A DNA stretch of 49,168 bases from Paenibacillus xylanivorans (GTDB lineage: Bacteria > Bacillota > Bacilli > Paenibacillales > Paenibacillaceae): assembly GCF_001280595.1 (NCBI RefSeq), contig NZ_LITU01000082.1, positions 186,057-235,224 on the forward strand, given 5' to 3'. The notes beneath the pieces are model-generated. The model was not told where the DNA came from. It saw only the letters and a list, made by a program, of their open reading frames with translations, and searched no databases. Made by a program: the position numbers and the translations under genes. Below, piece by piece: positions 15,912-25,379 of this stretch (position 1 is the first letter of the stretch; each line of letters begins with the position of its first letter).

Positions 15912-16014
15912 TGACATGAAGCGATCTACGCCGAGTAGGCGCGCCATGCCTTCCACCGGAATGACATTGTTCGGGATGGTGGTCAGCGTTGCAGCCAGCG
16001 TTATATCGCCATGA
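15912..16014 (-). pseudogene. Relic of a dicarboxylate symporter (DAACS) C-terminal segment
   Basis: Read leftwards, one frame gives LAATLTTIPNNVIPVEGMAR, LLGVDRFMSD. This closely follows the DctA/GltP-type segment in which a small-residue helix precedes IPV-G-A-ILG-DRFMSEAR. There is no start, the frame loses similarity right after, and nothing else of the 400-residue carrier is present. It is a gene fragment left after deletion or recombination. The stretch to 16143 holds only the promoter side of the VOC gene. Confidence 0.55.
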
Positions 16015-16143
16015 GACACTTTCTTCTACCATCTATCGTAATACTTCGCACTCTGAGCTCTGAGGTATAATAAACGAAATACTACTATAAACAACCCTCG
16101 TTTCACAGGAGCTAATGTTCCATTTCAAAGGAGGCCTCTATCC

Positions 16144-16530
16144 ATGAAAATAGAACGTCTGGATCATCTCGTGTTAACTGTGGAAAATCTGGAAGCGACG
16201 ATTGTATTTTATACGAACGTATTAGGCATGCAGGTAGTCGAATTCGGCCAGGGCCGGAAAGCGTTACAGTTTGGACAGCAGAAAATTAATCTGCATGAGC
16301 GAGGAAAAGAATTCGAACCCAAAGCTCATACGCCCACGCCCGGTTCAGCAGATCTTTGTTTTCTGGTCAGCACACCGCTGGAGCAAGTCATTGTGCATTT
16401 AACACGACAGAACACGAAGATCGAAGAAGGACCGGTAAAGCGGACAGGTGCACTCGGACCAATCTGTTCGGTATATGTGCGTGATCCTGATGGAAATCTG
16501 ATTGAACTGTCCAACACTTTATATGGATAA
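16144..16530 (+). CDS. VOC superfamily protein (glyoxalase/dioxygenase fold)
   Basis: A 128-residue protein of one vicinal-oxygen-chelate domain with the two usual beta-alpha-beta-beta-beta units: ERLDHLVLTVENLEATIVFY at the start and SADLCFLVSTPLEQVI in the middle, ending in VYVRDPDGNLIELSN. H8, H51 and E123 occupy the places of metal ligands in the family. AAGGAGG precedes the ATG and TATAAT is seen at 16066-16071. Members detoxify or cleave small molecules with a divalent metal; the substrate cannot be told from sequence. It stands alone, followed by a strong terminator. Confidence 0.85.
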   Translation: MKIERLDHLVLTVENLEATIVFYTNVLGMQVVEFGQGRKALQFGQQKINLHERGKEFEPKAHTPTPGSADLCFLVSTPLEQVIVHLTRQNTKIEEGPVKRTGALGPICSVYVRDPDGNLIELSNTLYG

Positions 16531-16558
16531 CCATCGGCTCGTAATGTTCACCTAGCGC

Positions 16559-16598
16559 AAAAAGATCCTGCAAAGCCTCGGCTTTGCAGGATCTTTTT
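16559..16598. terminator. Bidirectional terminator
   Basis: AAAAAGATCCTGCAAAGCC and GGCTTTGCAGGATCTTTTT are perfect complements around a two-base loop. It ends the VOC gene and the leftward lipoprotein gene. Confidence 0.95.
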
Positions 16599-16652
16599 GG
16601 TTTACAGCCTTAATAATTACATATCTCAAATATTTACGGATAGATATCACTC

Positions 16653-16999
16653 TCATAACTTGGGAATAGAAAAGGCGTCCCCTTCCTTCTCACACCCTGT
16701 TAACACATAAAACACACGTCCCTGTTCACTCTTAATCGTACCGATCCCTTTGCAGATGTTGTTCGGTCTCCCCTGTTTTGAGCCGTAAGCATCTCTTGAG
16801 TTGTCATAAGTCGTTTGAATGGCTGTGCCATCGTAAATCAATTCTTGGATGATGGCTCCGCTTGCTCAGGGTTATGTGGCTCAATAATTTCCGGAAATGA
16901 ATTCATGATTACTGGAGAATCCACTGTCTGAACATTTGTTTCACAGGCTGTTAACATCATTAATGCTAACAGTATGATGATGAACATACTTTTTCTCAT
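16653..16999 (-). pseudogene. Frameshifted lipoprotein gene
   Basis: From ATG 16999 (GAGGTG upstream) the frame encodes MRKSMFIIILLALMMLTAC, a lipoprotein signal with lipobox LTAC, then 34 polar residues and a stop near 16841. Shifting one base gives QELIYDGTAIQTTYDNSRDA, YGSKQGRPNNICKGIGTIKS, EQGRVFYVLTGCEKEGDAF and a stop at 16653. Together they form one plausible lipoprotein of about 115 residues with Cys residues in the C-terminal part. A single missing base near 16845 explains the break. The function is unknown. Confidence 0.7.
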
Positions 17000-17199
17000 C
17001 CTATCACCTCATGTTTATAACGCTATAGACCTCCGTACATGTTACCTATGTGCTGTAAGTAAAAACTTAAACAACACTCAGCGCCGATCTTCAATATAAA
17101 GGAAATTTTTATCATTTGTATGTAACTTCAATCCTCCATAAAGTGTTTATATAGAAATGCATCATTTACGTCCATCTCATCCGAAAAAGAGGCGATACC

Positions 17200-18768
17200 A
17201 TGCGCTCGGTTAACCCATCCGATGATACAGCAAAAGAAAAACGACGCTCCACTTCACGCTTGAATCATAGGCCTAATGGTAAAGGTAAATCATCCCGACG
17301 ATTCGCCATTGCAATGGCTGCCGCATTAGTTGCATCAAGCCTGTTGTTGGAGCTGACAGCTGAGCCAAACGCTCACGCAGCCACTAACGTACAGCATTCC
17401 GCCAGTAACACTTCTGTTCAATCGAATGCAGCAAACACAGAGAAGAAACTCCACTATATCGCTGTAGAGGGGGCTTATTATTACACAGTCGCCTTGAGAA
17501 GTGATGGTTCGGTCTGGACTTGGGGCCGCAATCTGTTGGGAGAGCTGGGTGTGAGCGAGAACATTCGATATCGTCATACATTTAGTCCCATCCGCGTACC
17601 GGAACTTTCTAATGTAATAGCTATTTCAGCCGCCGGTGGTGGAATCAACGCAGCCGTTCAGGCGGATGGAACGGTCTGGGAGTGGGGTGCTGGCAAACTA
17701 CCAAGCAAAGTCGAAAGCATCAACTCTGCGAAGGATGTAGTGACTGGTTCTTTTACCGTCGCCCTTCTCCAGAACGGGACAGTATGGTCATGGCAGCGCC
17801 CTACCGCTCAAGGAAGCGATTCTGATCTCATACGGAAACCGCATGCGATTAGCGGACTGAAAGATGTTATCCAGGTTGGATCCGCAGGTCTGCATGGATA
17901 TGCCCTGAAGAAAGATGGCTCCGTATGGACGTGGAACGAGCCCGACGAATCCGGGAATGTCCTGTCCAAACCTACCAAGATAAAAGGTCTGACCAACATA
18001 TCTTCGATCACAAGAACAGATACGTCCCTGCTTGCACTGGATAAGAACGGGAAAGTCTGGGGTTTGGACGAGACAGGGAAAGCATTCGCCTTTCATTACG
18101 ACTTCAAGGTGAAAAAGATGGATGGAAATTCGCAATATATGTTATTACTCACGACATCCGGTGAGGTGTATAGCTACGGAAGGAGCGTGAACGGCAAAGA
18201 AGGAAAAGTAAACCATCTATCCGGGATTACCGATATTTCAGCAGGATATTACCACAGTCTTGCCTTATCCTCGGATGGAACCGTCTGGGGCTGGGGAAGT
18301 GATAAATACGAGGAAGCGGGTGCACCTGCAACGTCATCTGGAGGAATGGTCTACAAACCCGTTCAAGCCAAAATTGGTACAGATGTATATCTGAACGGTG
18401 AGCTGTTCCAGTCGATGTATGCCGCTGTTGAAACGCCTAAGACCGTGCAACTGCCAATCAAAGCCATCGCCACAGCACTTGGAGCAAAATTTGAGATTCA
18501 TCAGGTGGAAGGTAGCCTGAACCACTATACGTTGAATTATGACAATCGGACAACCACAATCCGACCTAACGAAACACAGTATGTTATAACTTCCGCAGAT
18601 GCATCTGGGGAGCGAGTCATGCAGCTACCTGAACCCATAAATAACTACTCGGGAGCAACTACAGTGCCTTTTGAGGTATTGCGTGGTTTGGGATTGAACG
18701 TGTCCTGGGATTCAGAGAAAGCTATGCTGACCATTGACGATGCTGATAAGAAAGATTCAGGAAGCTAA
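17200..18768 (+). CDS. Exported RCC1-repeat protein with copper-amine-oxidase-like domain
   Basis: A 522-residue protein. A basic start is followed by a hydrophobic segment (residues 29-47) and AHA, a signal peptide with a long leader. From about residue 85 to 390 there are six to seven RCC1-type blades, visible as AL-SDGSVWTWGRN, AVQADGTVWEWG, ALKKDGSVWTWN and ALSSDGTVWGWGSD, forming a seven-bladed propeller. Residues 393-515 (LNGELFQSMYAAVETPKTVQ, then LPIKAIATALGAKFEI) match the small copper amine oxidase N-terminal-like domain often found on Paenibacillus wall proteins. A role in surface binding is likely; no catalytic residues were identified. Confidence 0.85.
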   Translation: MRSVNPSDDTAKEKRRSTSRLNHRPNGKGKSSRRFAIAMAAALVASSLLLELTAEPNAHAATNVQHSASNTSVQSNAANTEKKLHYIAVEGAYYYTVALRSDGSVWTWGRNLLGELGVSENIRYRHTFSPIRVPELSNVIAISAAGGGINAAVQADGTVWEWGAGKLPSKVESINSAKDVVTGSFTVALLQNGTVWSWQRPTAQGSDSDLIRKPHAISGLKDVIQVGSAGLHGYALKKDGSVWTWNEPDESGNVLSKPTKIKGLTNISSITRTDTSLLALDKNGKVWGLDETGKAFAFHYDFKVKKMDGNSQYMLLLTTSGEVYSYGRSVNGKEGKVNHLSGITDISAGYYHSLALSSDGTVWGWGSDKYEEAGAPATSSGGMVYKPVQAKIGTDVYLNGELFQSMYAAVETPKTVQLPIKAIATALGAKFEIHQVEGSLNHYTLNYDNRTTTIRPNETQYVITSADASGERVMQLPEPINNYSGATTVPFEVLRGLGLNVSWDSEKAMLTIDDADKKDSGS

Positions 18769-18793
18769 ACGAATCGCTTAACATACAAAAAAT

Positions 18794-18844
18794 CCCCTTC
18801 AGGTAAACGTCCTGTTCTTAACGAACACCGTTTACTTGAAGAGG
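18794..18844 (-). terminator. Terminator of the beta-galactosidase gene
   Basis: CCCCTTCAGGTAAACG pairs with CGTTTACTTGAAGAGG, with an inner GTTC/GAAC stem. Read leftwards it is followed by ATTTTTTG. It also separates the converging RCC1 gene. Confidence 0.85.
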
Positions 18845-18888
18845 AGTGTTATAATTCATCTCTATCCCTGACTGTTAAATCATGTGTC

Positions 18889-21800
18889 CTACTTCTCGAA
18901 CCGGAACCAGCCAAAGTCAAACTGACTACCCGGCAGGAAAATAAAAGTCACCTTCTGCACACCTTTAACTTGCTCAAGCTCAAACACCCGCTCCTCATAT
19001 CCTTCGGATTGTGTGAATTCGACCAGCTGATTGCTCTGTCCGTCCTCACCTGCAAAGCGGATATGAATCGTGTTTTTATCAATCGGCGAACGGCCATAAA
19101 TCACAAGCTTCGATGTACCTTCTGCCGTGAAGTCCATATTTTCAAACTCCAGCGACACATTGTTCCCGATCCCCTCAACATGATCGCCCTCGATCTTGAA
19201 CGTATCCCCGTAGAGATGATCGCATGATGCAGCCGTATTCTGTTCAAATGCCCGGCTTTGGCGCTCGAATGAGAAGCCTTTGATATGAATCTTCTGCTTC
19301 AGTACAAAGCAGATCGACGTAATCCCGCTCAGCCGCTTGGAGAGATGATACGTCTCTTCCTGATATACATTCCATCTAGACTCTTTGTCATATACCACAT
19401 CTGCCAGCAGTATACTTCCCTCTTCATCCGGCATACCTTCCCAGATCTGAATGAAGTACTCCTCACTGGACAGCGCAAAGATCGGAATTGTAATGGTGTC
19501 AGATCCGTAAGGCCCGAAGTCGATATTGCGGAAGCCCACATGCGTCTCCCCATCCCGGCTTGTCGCTACCCCACGTTCATTGCCGTTACCGACATCTCCT
19601 TTAGTGTAATCGTACAGTCCTCCTGTAATGAAACCATATGGATCTTTGTAAGCCGTGCCCAGACCTGTTGCTTTGAACTCCAGTTGGGAGATCAGTTTCG
19701 TTTTATCGGTACCGTTACTGCTCGTCGCACGAAGACGGAATTCCCCATCGCCCAGAGCGGATACGTTGACTTCCAGACCATTGGCTTCGACCTTGGCAAT
19801 GTTAGATTCGATACCTGCATCGTTCACAACTGCCCACTCAATATCCCGATAGGATGTGTTCTCCGGATAAAGCTTGGCTTTCACCGTCATTTGTTGTTTC
19901 GATGGATCGAATAGCTGTCCACCTTCGCTGATAATCTCGATTTTCCGTAAAGGAATCTCCTGCGCGCGTCCCGTCAACACCGGACGTTCCGTATTACTCA
20001 TGAGTAGAGTTTGTTCCTGACTTGCAGCGGCCCCGGAATCACTGAAGGTACGATCTCCTGTGCCTTCAACAGCTAGCGATTCGAACTCTGCAGCTGCACT
20101 TTCCAATCCTTCGGAAGTCACCTCGATCTTCACCGTTCCCGATTCGTTCGATGCCCCGATGATTGCCATCAGTTTGCCGCTGAACAGCCTTCTGCTGAGA
20201 CCCTTGTATGGATCATAGTCCGTGCTGTCTCCATTATCCAGACCCAACAGACGGCCTGCACCTGTCACTTGGACCTGCACACGGTTGTTTGCATTTTGCA
20301 CGGGATTGCCAGCTTCATCTTCCACTAGAATTTCCACGAAAATAAGATCTGTACCATTCGCTTGCAGCTGCTCCCGATCTGCTTGCAGACGAACCTGCTT
20401 CGCATCTGTATAGGATCTTTGCACATCCGTTGCAATAACGTTTCCGTGTTCATCATAAGCGATGGCTTTGAGCTCGCCTTCTTCATATGGCACTTTCCAC
20501 CAGCCTGCTAGCTGCGTTCCCGTTGCATGGTCGATATCGTACGTGCCGATTGTCTTACCATTCAGCTGCAATTCAATCTTCGGCGCATTACTGCACACGC
20601 GTACATCGATGAGCTGACCAGGACTGAAATCCCAGTAAGGGAACAGGTGAACCATCGGACTTTTCTTGTAATCCGTCCAGGCTGCTTGGTAGATATAGTA
20701 GGAATCTTTCGGGAACGTTGCTGTATCCAGCTGTCCAAAATACGAATTCTTCGTATGATACGGTGTCGGCTCTCCAATATAATCGAATCCCGTCCACAAG
20801 AACTGCCCCAATGAATACGGAGTATCCCGTTCTGCCAAAATGCAATATTCTGCCGACTTCGCTCCCCAGCTTGTCGTGCTGTTCCCAAGTACCGAACACT
20901 GCTCGTCATCGTCTGCCAGTATGGATTGCTCAAACGGGAAGTGATAGATTCCACGGCTCTGCACGACAGACGACGTTTCACTACCATAGATAATCCAGTC
21001 CGGATGTTCTTCATGATGCTTGTCGTAATATTTTTCCGCATAGTTATAGCCTGCCAGCTTCACGATATCGGCGCATTTTTGTGCGTTTTCCCACGGCATG
21101 TAGTTCGAACCGATGGTCACGCCTGCATTCCCTTTTGGATCGAATTCCAGTACATATTCCATCAGCATGCGAGTCACTTCCTGCCCCCGCTCATCTGCAT
21201 GGGTATCATAAATTTCGTTACCGATACTCCACATGATCAGACTTGCATGGTTACGGTCACGCTTCACCCAGCTCTTCACATCAGTATGTGCCCATTCCGG
21301 GAAAAATCTCGCATAGTCGTAAGGGGTTTTGGCTCTCTCCCACATGTCGAACGCTTCCGAAACGATCAGCATACCCATCTCATCCGCAAGTTCCATGAAC
21401 TCTTTGGCAGGCATGTTATGAGCGGTCCGAATGGCGTTAACGCCCATCTCCTTCAACAGCACAAATCTTCTGCGCAGCGCTGTCAGGTTAAAAGCAGCCC
21501 CAAGCGCCCCGAGATCATGGTGTTCACACACGCCGTTCAGCTTCATCTTGACCCCATTCAGGTGGAATCCTTCGTTTGCATCCAGCTTAATATCCCTGAA
21601 ACCAATCCGCTGTGTGACGGTCTCGATCGTCTCATAGCCCTGCTCACCTGTAGCTACTTGTAGTTCCGTTACCAGATCATACAGATTCGGTTCATCCGGG
21701 CTCCATAACTTCGGAAGATCGACCGTCAGCTGTTGGCTGTTCGATTGTATCTCTCCATGTCCGGTGTCTTTACCCGCTGTAGCTGTAACGTCCGCTTTGC

Positions 21801-22368
21801 TGGATACGATCTGATTACCCTGATACCAAATCGTGTGCACAAGTTGTGCATTCTGATTGAGACTTAGCTCCGTATCCACCTCAACCTGCCAGCCTTCTGG
21901 CTGCTGCTGAATCGATACATAGGTACCGTCTGTGACGATGTGATTCCGATCTCTCGTTTTGAGCCACACATTGCGGTAAATTCCAGCCCCGGAATACCAT
22001 CTGCTGTTGGGACTCTGATGCACGACTTTGACTATAATTTCATTGTCACCTTCCACCAAAGCACTCGTGATCTCATGCTCAAAAGCCGAATAGCCGTACT
22101 TCCATTCCCCCACAAGCTGACCGTTCACATATACGGAAGAATCCATGTACACCCCGTCAAAGCAAAGCAGAAGCTGCTGCTCATCCTTCGTATATGGGAA
22201 TGTCTTGCGGTACCATCCGATGCTGTCCTCATACAGTTCAAGCGTATTATAGATCAGCCAATCATGGGGAAGCTCAACCGGTTCAAACGTTAACCCCGCA
22301 GGCTCCGTAACCTCCAGCTTACTTTTCGCAAATTGCCATCCATCCGTAAAAAGCTTTTTCTGATTCAT
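18889..22368 (-). CDS. GH2 family beta-galactosidase, large multidomain form
   Basis: About 1159 residues. Counting from the frame start at 22380, order of parts: sugar-binding jelly roll (10-145), immunoglobulin-like domain (150-262), TIM barrel (265-560), then DUF4982-like and further beta domains, an Ig-like segment, and a C-terminal carbohydrate-binding module (last 130 residues). The acid/base is E389 in WSIGNE and the nucleophile E468 in IIYGSE, as in GH2 enzymes. There is no signal peptide, so it is probably cytoplasmic despite its binding module. I prefer the ATG at 22368 over the GTG at 22380; both lack a strong ribosome binding site. It releases terminal beta-galactose from oligosaccharides; exact specificity is unknown. 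It stands as a single gene with its own terminator. Confidence 0.92.
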   Translation of the reverse strand: MNQKKLFTDGWQFAKSKLEVTEPAGLTFEPVELPHDWLIYNTLELYEDSIGWYRKTFPYTKDEQQLLLCFDGVYMDSSVYVNGQLVGEWKYGYSAFEHEITSALVEGDNEIIVKVVHQSPNSRWYSGAGIYRNVWLKTRDRNHIVTDGTYVSIQQQPEGWQVEVDTELSLNQNAQLVHTIWYQGNQIVSSKADVTATAGKDTGHGEIQSNSQQLTVDLPKLWSPDEPNLYDLVTELQVATGEQGYETIETVTQRIGFRDIKLDANEGFHLNGVKMKLNGVCEHHDLGALGAAFNLTALRRRFVLLKEMGVNAIRTAHNMPAKEFMELADEMGMLIVSEAFDMWERAKTPYDYARFFPEWAHTDVKSWVKRDRNHASLIMWSIGNEIYDTHADERGQEVTRMLMEYVLEFDPKGNAGVTIGSNYMPWENAQKCADIVKLAGYNYAEKYYDKHHEEHPDWIIYGSETSSVVQSRGIYHFPFEQSILADDDEQCSVLGNSTTSWGAKSAEYCILAERDTPYSLGQFLWTGFDYIGEPTPYHTKNSYFGQLDTATFPKDSYYIYQAAWTDYKKSPMVHLFPYWDFSPGQLIDVRVCSNAPKIELQLNGKTIGTYDIDHATGTQLAGWWKVPYEEGELKAIAYDEHGNVIATDVQRSYTDAKQVRLQADREQLQANGTDLIFVEILVEDEAGNPVQNANNRVQVQVTGAGRLLGLDNGDSTDYDPYKGLSRRLFSGKLMAIIGASNESGTVKIEVTSEGLESAAAEFESLAVEGTGDRTFSDSGAAASQEQTLLMSNTERPVLTGRAQEIPLRKIEIISEGGQLFDPSKQQMTVKAKLYPENTSYRDIEWAVVNDAGIESNIAKVEANGLEVNVSALGDGEFRLRATSSNGTDKTKLISQLEFKATGLGTAYKDPYGFITGGLYDYTKGDVGNGNERGVATSRDGETHVGFRNIDFGPYGSDTITIPIFALSSEEYFIQIWEGMPDEEGSILLADVVYDKESRWNVYQEETYHLSKRLSGITSICFVLKQKIHIKGFSFERQSRAFEQNTAASCDHLYGDTFKIEGDHVEGIGNNVSLEFENMDFTAEGTSKLVIYGRSPIDKNTIHIRFAGEDGQSNQLVEFTQSEGYEERVFELEQVKGVQKVTFIFLPGSQFDFGWFRFEK

Positions 22369-22775
22369 CTCAGCTCTCACTTTCTGTGTGTATTTATGAT
22401 TGCGGTTACAACCAAAAATAGATAACTCACCGAAAACCTTTTCGAAATTAGTCTGGTGAGACGATAACCTTCATTCGATTATATCATCTGACTGCTCTAT
22501 GTACGTCCATTTTGGGCAGATTTAATTAAAAAAACAGTCCCGCTTTAGCTTTATCCAAATCGGGACGTTACGAAGTCTATTTTATTCATCTAACTACATT
22601 AATCATTTATTAGAAAATATGGAAATGCTTTCGGAACTACTATCCTCCCTTTTTGTTGATTCACAACACTATTATAGATTCCATGTCTGTCAATCGATTC
22701 CTGTAATTTCTTGTCGTGCTATGTTAGATTATCCATTGGAATAATATCACATATATAGATAGGGGAAATTAGAAC
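22369..22775. other. Intergenic region with an orphan terminator-like hairpin
   Basis: No gene is seen. Right of the beta-galactosidase start lies a CTCACC/GGTGAG stem (about 22430-22462), possibly in its leader. At 22536-22566 AGTCCCG pairs with CGGGAC; read leftwards it is followed by a run of seven T. No leftward gene precedes it, so it could end a short untranslated RNA or an antisense transcript from the next gene's promoter region. Confidence 0.5.
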
Positions 22776-23354
22776 GTGAAGAAATCATGGGTACTATCAA
22801 TCATTATGAGTTTTGTTTTGCTCGGCGGGGTATTCGCACCTGCAGGGTCGTATGCCGCTGCTGCGGATGACTCAACCACTACATATTCGGATGACGCATA
22901 CTCCGAAGTTGACACAACAGAAGAAGAGCCGGAACTTACAGCCGAGGAAGAGGATTTCCTGAACTACCTGGATCAACTGGATAGCGCATCTATATATGAG
23001 GAGAAAGCCTTTGACGCTTTGGGAGGGGGATTTTACATTACATCCTCTAATCGCAAGTCCGTTTTCCTCAAATTGACCAACACAGCGATTCCTAACTACA
23101 CCAAATATGTATCCAAGCTGAAGCTGATTAAACCGCAGAATGCGGAACTGCAAAAAATCCATGCCAACTTGATCAAAGGTAGCTATACACAGCTGGAAGG
23201 ATTCCAACTCGCTAAAAAGGCTGTCTCCAAAACAACGGTAAACAGCGCTGTCCTGAAACAAGCCAACGCCAAAATTGATACCGGCAAGAAAAGCATCGAG
23301 AAATATCATAAAGAAATCTCTGCTTATGCCAATAAGCTTGGGTATGATTTTTAG
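22776..23354 (+). CDS. Secreted acidic protein of unknown function
   Basis: A 192-residue protein with a signal peptide (KKSWVLSIIMSFVLLGGVF, cleavage near YAAAA). The start is GTG at 22776 with AGGGGA upstream. After the signal there is a very acidic stretch (about residues 30-75, with EEEPELTAEEEDF), then a basic helical part (80-192) with KLTNTAIPNYTKYVSKLKLI and repeated Lys/Ala helices. The opposite charges suggest that the N-terminal part could fold on or mask the C-terminal part. No known family; probably a wall or matrix protein. Confidence 0.75.
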   Translation: MKKSWVLSIIMSFVLLGGVFAPAGSYAAAADDSTTTYSDDAYSEVDTTEEEPELTAEEEDFLNYLDQLDSASIYEEKAFDALGGGFYITSSNRKSVFLKLTNTAIPNYTKYVSKLKLIKPQNAELQKIHANLIKGSYTQLEGFQLAKKAVSKTTVNSAVLKQANAKIDTGKKSIEKYHKEISAYANKLGYDF

Positions 23355-23504
23355 TAAATAGACCACCAAAATGTGTGTTGATTTTGAATCATTCTACCCT
23401 CACACATGAAGCGGGACACACCATTTGTTCCCAAATAAACAAATTGAGAATTCAGGAAAAAAAAGTGTTTTCTTTTTCCAAATTAGTTCGTATAATAGCA
23501 CTAT

Positions 23505-23566
23505 AATCAAAAGGCTATGCTGCCGAAAGGTACAACCTCGTAAACATTGGGGTTGTGCCTTTTTTG
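23505..23566 (+). ncRNA. Candidate regulatory leader RNA, copy A (cyclodextrinase)
   Basis: Downstream of TATAAT (23491-23496) the transcript would contain GGCTATGC (23513-23520), a small hairpin GCCGAAAGG, then ACAACCTCG (23532-23540), which pairs with GGGGTTGT in a terminator followed by six T (23560-23565). The ATG of the cyclodextrinase gene comes 44 bases later. The same order of elements occurs at 30191-30275 and, on the other strand, at 30001-30070. That points to a shared attenuator. I do not recognise it as any riboswitch class I know. Confidence 0.6.
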
Positions 23567-23609
23567 CGTTTATAGCCGTATTATCTATCCCAAACAAGGA
23601 GTGAATGTC

Positions 23610-25379
23610 ATGTTACTTGAAGCTATTTATCATCGTCCCAAAATGAATTGGTCCTACGTGTATGACCGTTCGACCATGCATCTGAGACTCCGTTCCAAAC
23701 GGGGCGACCTGGATGCTGTTATCGCTATTATCGGAGATAAATACGCCTGGGATCGTACGGTCCTCCACCTTCCTATGCGGATCTTTGCCCGTGATGCCCT
23801 GTTCGATTATTGGGAAGTGGAAGCGCAACCACCTTACCGCAGATTGCGCTACGGCTTCCAGCTGATTGAGGGCGAGGAATCCGTCTGGATGACCGAACGG
23901 GGATTTGAGCAGGCGCTGCCCGATCATCCGCTGGAATTTTTTGATTTTCCATTTATGAATCCGGTAGATATCTTTGAACCGCCAGCTTGGGTTAAGGATG
24001 CTGTGTTCTATCAGATCTTCCCTGAACGTTTTGCCAATGGTGATCCTTCGATCAGTCCGAAGAACGCAGAGCCCTGGGGCGGTAAACCGACTCCTTTCAA
24101 TTTTTTCGGGGGTGACCTGCAGGGGGTTCTGGACCATCTCGACCATCTAAGTGCGCTTGGCATTAACGCCATTTATTTCTGCCCGGTGTTCCAGGCTACA
24201 ACCAACCATAAGTACAATACCGCAGACTATATGAGGGTCGATCCCCACTTCGGCACCAATGAGAAATTGAAGGAACTGGTGGATGCGTGCCATGAACGTG
24301 GCATAAGGGTTGTTCTGGATGCGGTGTTTAACCACTCCGGAAGAGAGTTTCTTCCATTCGCAGATGTGCTTGAGAAAGGGGCCGCTTCCCGTTATGCGGA
24401 CTGGTTCCATGTCAGAGAGTGGCCGGCGCGTATTGAGGATGGCATTCCCACTTACGAAACCTTTGCCTTCGAACCCCTTATGCCCAAACTGAACACGGAG
24501 CATCCCGAGGTCAAAGAATATTTGCTGGAGGTGGCCCGCTACTGGATTCAAGATATGGGTATCGACGGTTGGCGGCTGGATGTTGCCAATGAGGTAGACC
24601 ATCAATTCTGGCGTGAATTCCGGCAAACGGTCAAAACCCTTAATCCGGATGCCTATCTGCTCGGCGAAATCTGGCATGATTCCATTATGTGGTTGCAGGG
24701 AGACCAGTTCGATGCGGTTATGAACTACCCGTTCACCAATTCCGTCATGGACTATGCCGTGCTTGGCAAGCTGGATGGTCTCGGATTCGCCAACGAGATT
24801 GGCAAACTGCTTGCTGCTTATTCACAGCCTGTAACCGAGGCAGCTTTCAACCTGCTCGGCAGTCATGACACGCCGCGACTCCTCACCCTATGTGAAGGGG
24901 ATGTTCGCAAAATGAAGCTGGCTGTCATGCTGCTGCTTACGTACCCAGGTGCTCCTTGTATTTACTATGGTGATGAAGTAGGGCTTGATGGAGGGTATGA
25001 TCCAGGTTGTCGCAAATGTATGGAGTGGGACGAACAGAAGCAGAACAAGGATCTGCTCGACTTCTTCACCCAAGCCATTGCCCTGCGCAAACAACACGCT
25101 GCATTGCGCGGTGCGGACATCACTATGATTTACGCTGAAGCCGGAGATCCATGCATTGCTATTGGACGCAAGGATCAGGAGACTGGGGAACAATTCGTGC
25201 TCGTCCTGAATGCAAGCGAAGAACCCCGCAGTATGGAGTTGCCACTACACCAAGGAACTTGGCGTAATGTGTTCACAGCCACCTCCAAGGAGACTCAGCA
25301 GAACAAGCTGAAGCTGGACTTGGAAGGGTACGGTTTCTCCCTGTTGCAGCTGAATGTGAAATCACACGTGAAAGCATAA
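23610..25379 (+). CDS. Cyclomaltodextrinase / neopullulanase, GH13 subfamily 20 type
   Basis: A 589-residue alpha-amylase family enzyme beginning at ATG 23610 with AAGGAG in front. An N-terminal CBM34-like beta domain (1-115) is followed by the barrel: VFYQIFPERFANGD, DAVFNHSGREF, GIDGWRLDVANEV (nucleophile Asp), YLLGEIWHD (acid/base Glu) and LLGSHDTPR (third Asp). The HxG-free layout with CBM34 is typical of enzymes that open cyclodextrins and split pullulan or maltodextrins. There is no signal peptide, so it acts in the cytoplasm on imported sugars. With the CGTase and the importer it completes a starch-to-cyclodextrin route. It is preceded by the leader RNA copy A. Confidence 0.92.
   Translation: MLLEAIYHRPKMNWSYVYDRSTMHLRLRSKRGDLDAVIAIIGDKYAWDRTVLHLPMRIFARDALFDYWEVEAQPPYRRLRYGFQLIEGEESVWMTERGFEQALPDHPLEFFDFPFMNPVDIFEPPAWVKDAVFYQIFPERFANGDPSISPKNAEPWGGKPTPFNFFGGDLQGVLDHLDHLSALGINAIYFCPVFQATTNHKYNTADYMRVDPHFGTNEKLKELVDACHERGIRVVLDAVFNHSGREFLPFADVLEKGAASRYADWFHVREWPARIEDGIPTYETFAFEPLMPKLNTEHPEVKEYLLEVARYWIQDMGIDGWRLDVANEVDHQFWREFRQTVKTLNPDAYLLGEIWHDSIMWLQGDQFDAVMNYPFTNSVMDYAVLGKLDGLGFANEIGKLLAAYSQPVTEAAFNLLGSHDTPRLLTLCEGDVRKMKLAVMLLLTYPGAPCIYYGDEVGLDGGYDPGCRKCMEWDEQKQNKDLLDFFTQAIALRKQHAALRGADITMIYAEAGDPCIAIGRKDQETGEQFVLVLNASEEPRSMELPLHQGTWRNVFTATSKETQQNKLKLDLEGYGFSLLQLNVKSHVKA

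Noticed and set aside
15757..16032. 91-codon leftward open frame upstream of the collagen-like gene
   Set aside because: Its composition (many Cys, His, Arg) is not protein-like, and a different frame of the same DNA carries the symporter relic.
19285..21663. Several rightward frames of 200 or more codons inside the beta-galactosidase gene
   Set aside because: Opposite-strand shadows of a clear GH2 gene with complete catalytic motifs.
22680..22710. Minus-strand promoter with TTGACA and TATAAT
   Set aside because: The spacing is only 11 bases, too short for a normal promoter.
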